Shown in pieces: positions 60,570-64,000 of a stretch of 64,000 bases of DNA. The DNA lies in NCBI RefSeq assembly GCF_036188265.1, contig NZ_CP108093.1:4050001-4114000 (forward strand), given 5' to 3'. The position numbers were made by a program, and so were the translations under genes. Origin of the DNA: Streptomyces sp. NBC_00247. GTDB taxonomy: Bacteria > Actinomycetota > Actinomycetes > Streptomycetales > Streptomycetaceae. Each line of letters opens with the position of its first letter. Positions within the stretch are counted from its first letter, which is position 1. The notes under the pieces were generated by a model. It made no database searches and was not told where the DNA came from. It saw only the letters and a program-made list of their open reading frames with translations.

Positions 60570-60596
60570 GCGGCGATACCCGGCAGGTATCGCCGC
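60570..60596. promoter_or_regulatory. LysR box in the LysR/SDR divergent region
   Basis: GCGGCGATACC-CGGCA-GGTATCGCCGC is an 11-bp perfect inverted repeat. It contains ATAC-N7-GTAT, the T-N11-A LysR consensus. It lies 26 bases upstream of the LysR start and 53 bases upstream of the SDR start. A further GTATCG occurs near 60638. Confidence 0.7.
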
Positions 60597-60648
60597 CCAC
60601 CCAGTCGGTCTTGGACGCCCTGCCCGGCGGCGGAGAAGTATCGAGGTC

Positions 60649-61392
60649 ATGACTGAGACGAACACCGTGAACCACCGCAGGGTCGCGCTGGTGACCGGGG
60701 CCAACAAAGGCATCGGGTACGAAATCGCCGCCGGGCTCGGCGCCCTCGGCTGGACGGTCGGGGTCGGCGCGCGGAACGAGGAACGGCGCGAGGCCGCTGT
60801 GGAGAAGCTGCGGGCGGCGGGCGCCGACGTGTTCGGCGTACCGCTGGACGTGACCGACGATGCGAGCGTGACAGCGGCGGCCCGCCTGATCGAGGGCCTG
60901 AGCGGGCGTCTGGACGCGCTCGTCAACAACGCCGGAATCACCGGAGGTCTCCCTCAGGAGCCCACCACGGTCGACGTGGACCGGGTACGGGCGGCGGTGG
61001 AGACCAACGTGATCGGGGTCATCCGCGTCACCAACACCATGCTGCCGCTGCTGCGCCGCTCGCCGGCGCCGCGGATCGTGAACGTCTCCAGCAGTGTCGG
61101 CTCTCTCGGCCTCCAGACCACCCCGGGCACTGAGACGGGCCCGATCTCCGTCGCCTACGCGCCGTCGAAGACGTTCCTCAACGCCGTCACCGTGCAGTAC
61201 GCCAAGGAACTGGCCGACACGAACATCCTGATCAACGCCGTCTGCCCCGGCTACACGGCGACCGACCTCAACGCCTTCCAGGGTGTCCGTACCCCCCAGC
61301 AGGGCGCGGTCGCCGCGATCCGGTTGGCCACCGTGCCGGCCGACGGACCGACGGGCCGCTTCTTCGACGACACGGGGGAGGTGCCCTGGTGA
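60649..61392 (+). CDS. SDR-family NAD(P)-dependent oxidoreductase
   Basis: 247-aa short-chain dehydrogenase. The cofactor motif VTGANKGIGYEIAAGLGALG lies near residue 13, NNAGIT near 88, catalytic Ser in NVSSSVGSLG and the YAPSK (Tyr-x-x-x-Lys) motif near 168. The PGYTATDLN segment follows. The Asn-Arg after the first strand (GARNEERRE) suggests NADP(H) preference. It resembles carbonyl-reductase-like SDRs. Likely regulated by the divergent LysR protein. Confidence 0.9.
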   Translation: MTETNTVNHRRVALVTGANKGIGYEIAAGLGALGWTVGVGARNEERREAAVEKLRAAGADVFGVPLDVTDDASVTAAARLIEGLSGRLDALVNNAGITGGLPQEPTTVDVDRVRAAVETNVIGVIRVTNTMLPLLRRSPAPRIVNVSSSVGSLGLQTTPGTETGPISVAYAPSKTFLNAVTVQYAKELADTNILINAVCPGYTATDLNAFQGVRTPQQGAVAAIRLATVPADGPTGRFFDDTGEVPW

Positions 61393-61648
61393 CGCGTTCC
61401 CGGCCGAGTCTCGGGGGCGAGGACGTCGTGGAGGACCAACCTCTTCCACGGCGGTTCCGCCGCGCCGTTCGCCGGGCTTGACGAAAAGGTCCAGCCCCGA
61501 CCGGACGGCCTTGGCCGGGCGGGTGGTGAAAGCCCCGCCTGTCCGGCTACGCCCGGCACGCACGCTCGCCGCGAAGTCGGGGGTCGCCCCGGTACATCCG
61601 GTATCGGGGCGGCCCTCCGGGCGGACGGCGCTGCTTTCGCGACACGCT

Positions 61649-62752
61649 TCAGCCGACGAGCAGCGAGGACTTCAGCTCCTCGATCTCCTTCGAGGAGAGG
61701 CCGAGACCCTTCTTCTCGTAGTTCTCGAACGAGCCGAACTTGGCCTTGACCTCGTCGAAGCCGGAGTTCAGGTACTCGGCGCGGACGTCGAGCATCGGCT
61801 TGTACGCGGCGGCCGTCTCGGCCGGCATCTGGGCCAGCGCGGCGGCGTTCGCCTCGGCGCGGTAGGTGTTGCTGGCGAGGTAGTCCTGCATGACCGTGGC
61901 CTTCGGCACGCCGAGCGCGGTCAGCAGGGCGGCGTTCGCCCAGCCCGTGCGGTCCTTGCCGGCCGAGCAGTGGAAGAGCACCGCGTGCTGGTCGTCGTCG
62001 GCCAGCCCGGCGAAGACCAGCTGGTAGGCAGCCTTGCCGGTGGCCGAGCTGACCATCGCCTTCTCGCCGTCCACCATGTACTGGGCGGACTTCTCGGCCG
62101 AGGACAGGTCGATCGCCGAGGTGACGTCGCCGCCGATGACGTCGGCGACCACGTACCTCGCGCCTGCGGGCACCGTGTCCGGGGCGGAGGTGCGCTCGCC
62201 GGCGGTGCGCAGGTCGAAGTCGACCTTGATGCCGAGACGGTTCAGCTTGGCGACGTCGGAGGTGGTGAGGGTGTTCAGCGCGCCGGAGCGGTAGACCTCG
62301 CCCATCTTGACCCACTGGCCCGCGCTGGTGCGGTAGCCGCCCGCGTCACGGAAGTTGACGGCGCCCTGGAGCGCGATCTCGCGGTCCGCGAGGCGGAGCG
62401 AACCACCCTGCGCCGGGACGAAGTCGAACCACTGGCGGTCGGCGGCCGGCAGGCCCTTGACGGTCACCGTGGCGTGGCTGCCGCCCTTGGCGACGACCTT
62501 GCCGTTCGCCTTGATCGCGACCTGGCGGACGCCGGGGGCGGTCCAGGACAGGGTGTACGAACCGTTGTCGTTCGCCGTGACGGTCGCGGCGGTGAACGGT
62601 ATCCGCCGGCTGTGCTCACGCGAGGCGGACGCCTTGCCCTGGTGGGCCGGAGCGTGGTGAGAGGTGGCCGAAGCGGCCGAGGCGCCGGCCCCGACGAGCA
62701 GGGCGGCGGCGGCGACCGCCGCGGAGACCTTGGCGCGGTTCATGGTGTTCAT
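61649..62752 (-). CDS. Secreted tyrosine-protein phosphatase
   Basis: 367-aa exported protein. The signal peptide (AKVSAAVAAAALLVGAGASA) ends near ASA-TS. A ~80-residue Ig-like beta domain (AATVTANDNGSYTLSWTAPG) precedes the PF13350-type phosphatase. The phosphatase has GAVNFRDAGGYRTSAGQWVK and the P-loop HCSAGKDRTGWANAAL, with the Cys-x5-Arg catalytic signature. The C-terminus is helical, lysine/glutamate-rich. Secreted Streptomyces phosphatases of this type act on phosphotyrosine or phosphoinositides. ATG 62752 (MNTMNRAKV) follows GGGGGTGA-like sequence downstream of its promoter. Confidence 0.88.
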   Translation of the reverse strand: MNTMNRAKVSAAVAAAALLVGAGASAASATSHHAPAHQGKASASREHSRRIPFTAATVTANDNGSYTLSWTAPGVRQVAIKANGKVVAKGGSHATVTVKGLPAADRQWFDFVPAQGGSLRLADREIALQGAVNFRDAGGYRTSAGQWVKMGEVYRSGALNTLTTSDVAKLNRLGIKVDFDLRTAGERTSAPDTVPAGARYVVADVIGGDVTSAIDLSSAEKSAQYMVDGEKAMVSSATGKAAYQLVFAGLADDDQHAVLFHCSAGKDRTGWANAALLTALGVPKATVMQDYLASNTYRAEANAAALAQMPAETAAAYKPMLDVRAEYLNSGFDEVKAKFGSFENYEKKGLGLSSKEIEELKSSLLVG

Positions 62753-63112
62753 GGGGGTGAGCCTGCTTTTGCCGGACGAGCGAGGGGGAAACGCCAGATG
62801 AATTGGCGACAAAGCTGAGCTGCACCTCTGGTCCGGTGTGCTGTCCGGTGCGCCGTCGGGGTACGGAGAACCGGAATGCAAGGTTCCGGCACCGTGCGGC
62901 CCGGCGAGGGCCTGGAACCCGCGCTTCCCCTGCCAGGCACCGATGGCGAGTGGTTCCCCGTCAGCGCCTGGCAGAGCGACATCCCCGGGCCGACGGGACC
63001 GCCCGCCTCGGCGCTTCTGTCCGCGGGGCCGCTCGCCACGCCCTCGGGCTGAGCCGGAACCCCCCTGGCCGGTGGGGGCGGCTGCCGGGGCCGCCCCACA
63101 CCGCCGGGTCCG
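62753..63112. other. Intergenic region between two minus-strand genes
   Basis: 360 bases. It holds the upstream region of the phosphatase (less G/C-rich near 62760-62825) and the terminator of the flavoprotein gene at 63072-63099. Short ORFs here look like chance frames. Confidence 0.5.
63072..63099 (-). terminator. Terminator after the PNPOx-family gene
   Basis: GTGGGGGCGGC (63072-63082) pairs with GCCGCCCCAC (63090-63099) with one bulged base, just beyond the minus-strand stop at 63113. Confidence 0.5.
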
Positions 63113-63799
63113 TCACGGCCAGAGCAGCTCCCGCACCCACCCCGTTCCCCGGCGGCGGTAGCGGAGCCGTACGTGGCGGCGGCGGGGGTCGCCCTGGAAG
63201 AACTCGACTTCCTGGGGCTGGACGACGTACCGCTGCCAGCTCGCCACCTCCGCGTCCGGCTCTTCCCGCGCCCGACGCCACGCCGCGTCCGACGCACGGG
63301 CCAGCTCCCCGGCATCCGCCAGCACCTCGCTCTGGCGGCCGACCAGACCCGAGGCGAGCGCGCCGGTGGAGCGGGCGTGCAGATCGGCCCGGCTCTCCTC
63401 GGCCGGCCCGAGGGCGACCGGGCCGCGTACCCGTACCGACCGGCCCTGCACCGGCCAGTAGAAGTCGAGCGCCGCGTGCGGGTGGGCGGCGAGCTGGTGG
63501 CCCTTGACGCTGGTGGAGTGGGTCGCGAATCGCCAGCCGCGCTCGTCCGCGTCGTGCAGCATCAGCGTGCGGACGTCGGGCCGGCCGTACGCGTCGACGG
63601 TCGCCAGCGCCATGGTGTGCGGCTCGGGCTGCCCGGCGGCCACGGCCTCGGCGAACCACGCGTGGAAGAGGGGGACGGGCGCGTCGGGCGCGGTCGCCGG
63701 GTCGAAGCCGGGCAGCTCGGTGTCCCACACGCGCTGGGCGTGCAGCAGACGGAGAAAGGCCGTGTGCGCGTCGGTACGGGACGCGTCGTCATCGCTCAT
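63113..63799 (-). CDS. Pyridoxamine 5'-phosphate oxidase-family flavoprotein
   Basis: 228-aa FMN-binding split-barrel protein related to PdxH but clearly distinct from the 18445 gene. It has the FMN segment RTLMLHDADERGWRFATHST, KGHQLAAHPHAALDFYWPVQ and the C-terminal PQEVEFFQGDPRRRHVRLRY. The PdxH substrate block is divergent (ARSTGALASGLVGRQSEVLA), so another substrate such as a phenazine-like or other flavin/heme-linked reaction is possible. ATG 63799 (MSDDDASRTDA) is used; ATG 63808 is close upstream. Confidence 0.82.
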   Translation of the reverse strand: MSDDDASRTDAHTAFLRLLHAQRVWDTELPGFDPATAPDAPVPLFHAWFAEAVAAGQPEPHTMALATVDAYGRPDVRTLMLHDADERGWRFATHSTSVKGHQLAAHPHAALDFYWPVQGRSVRVRGPVALGPAEESRADLHARSTGALASGLVGRQSEVLADAGELARASDAAWRRAREEPDAEVASWQRYVVQPQEVEFFQGDPRRRHVRLRYRRRGTGWVRELLWP

Positions 63800-63855
63800 G
63801 GCGCCCATTGCAGCAGGCGGGGGCGGTGGAGGGGGTGCGCGGCGTGTTCCGGATA

Positions 63856-63898
63856 CACCGACGGCGGGCCACAACGCGCGTGTGGCCCGCCGTCGGTG
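63856..63898. terminator. Perfect 18-bp hairpin terminator
   Basis: CACCGACGGCGGGCCACA and TGTGGCCCGCCGTCGGTG pair completely around a 7-base loop. It lies downstream of the minus-strand gene ending at 63969 and upstream of the flavoprotein gene. Confidence 0.75.
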
Positions 63899-63968
63899 AG
63901 ACAGGATGCCGGGCGTCCGGGGTTGGCCGTGCACCGCCCGGTGAAGGGGGTCTATCCGTCGAGGGCGC

Positions 63969-64000
63969 CTACTTCGTGGGCTTCTTGCCGGTGACACCGA
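63969..64000 (-). CDS. 3' end of a gene cut by the window edge
   Basis: On the minus strand the last codons read SVTGKKPTK followed by TAG at 63969-63971, with a strong terminator about 70 bases further on. A basic Lys-rich C-terminus is all that can be seen. The product cannot be named. Confidence 0.4.
   Translation of the reverse strand, partial: GVTGKKPTK

Overview
The window is a high-GC actinobacterial chromosome segment. Strong G/C at third codon positions, GTG starts, four-base ATGA/GTGA gene overlaps, DUF397/XRE pairs, a DmdR1-type iron repressor and a PspAB-HtpX pair all point to Streptomyces. The gene order is AMP-ligase, enoyl-CoA hydratase, TetR, PdxH, citrate synthase, SIS protein, DtxR regulator, and later an ECF sigma factor, a STAS protein and an EF-hand protein. 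From memory this resembles the S. coelicolor core chromosome around SCO4380-SCO4415; I could not check that here. No rRNA, tRNA, CRISPR array or insertion sequence was seen.

Region 0.3-2.6 kb: an EamA exporter, a small frameshifted ORF and a TPR protein. Region 2.7-13.7 kb: one tightly packed catabolic operon. It encodes a TIGR03084 (mycothiol-dependent isomerase-like) protein, AtuA, both subunits of a biotin acyl-CoA carboxylase, an acyl-CoA dehydrogenase, an acid-CoA ligase, an enoyl-CoA hydratase and a terminal TetR repressor. A TetR-type palindrome lies just upstream of the first gene. Together they suggest activation, dehydrogenation, carboxylation and hydration of a branched or isoprenoid acid. 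Region 14.0-17.0 kb: a small secreted protein (apparently split by a frameshift), a strong hairpin, then two membrane proteins and an ABC ATPase. Region 17.0-24.5 kb: citrate synthase, pdxH, a compact minus-strand transcription unit with an extreme Shine-Dalgarno sequence, a PAS/GAF sensor, a SIS protein, dmdR1 and an alpha/beta hydrolase lacking its serine nucleophile.

Region 24.6-36.6 kb: an ABC exporter, a free-standing prim-pol domain protein, an HTH/TPR-like regulator, a Pro/Gln-rich membrane protein with TQ motifs, a branched-chain-type binding lipoprotein, purU, and an ECF sigma factor coupled to a zf-HC2 protein with a fused maleylpyruvate-isomerase-like domain. Region 37-39.3 kb: STAS antagonist, EF-hand protein and HATPase regulator. 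Region 39.3-44.1 kb: GlxA-type regulator, two MFS transporters and two small membrane proteins.

Region 44.1-47.2 kb holds what I consider the most interesting system. A 132-aa two-helix membrane protein with a repeated C-terminal G-S-N-A-A motif is translationally coupled to an NB-ARC/TPR STAND protein carrying the same motif at its N-terminus. That is the layout expected of a bacterial NLR and its effector linked by an amyloid-like signalling motif. Region 48.7-54.9 kb is a second conflict-type locus: a secreted FG-GAP protein, a 1496-aa secreted polymorphic toxin (Ala-rich coiled coil, Hint domain, RNase A-like tip) and a probable immunity gene. The remainder (55-64 kb) holds an XRE/DUF397 pair, pspAB-htpX, an FKBP isomerase, a transglutaminase-like protein behind an orphan TetR-type palindrome, a LysR/SDR divergent pair with a clear LysR box, a secreted tyrosine phosphatase, a PNPOx-family flavoprotein and the 3' end of a further gene.
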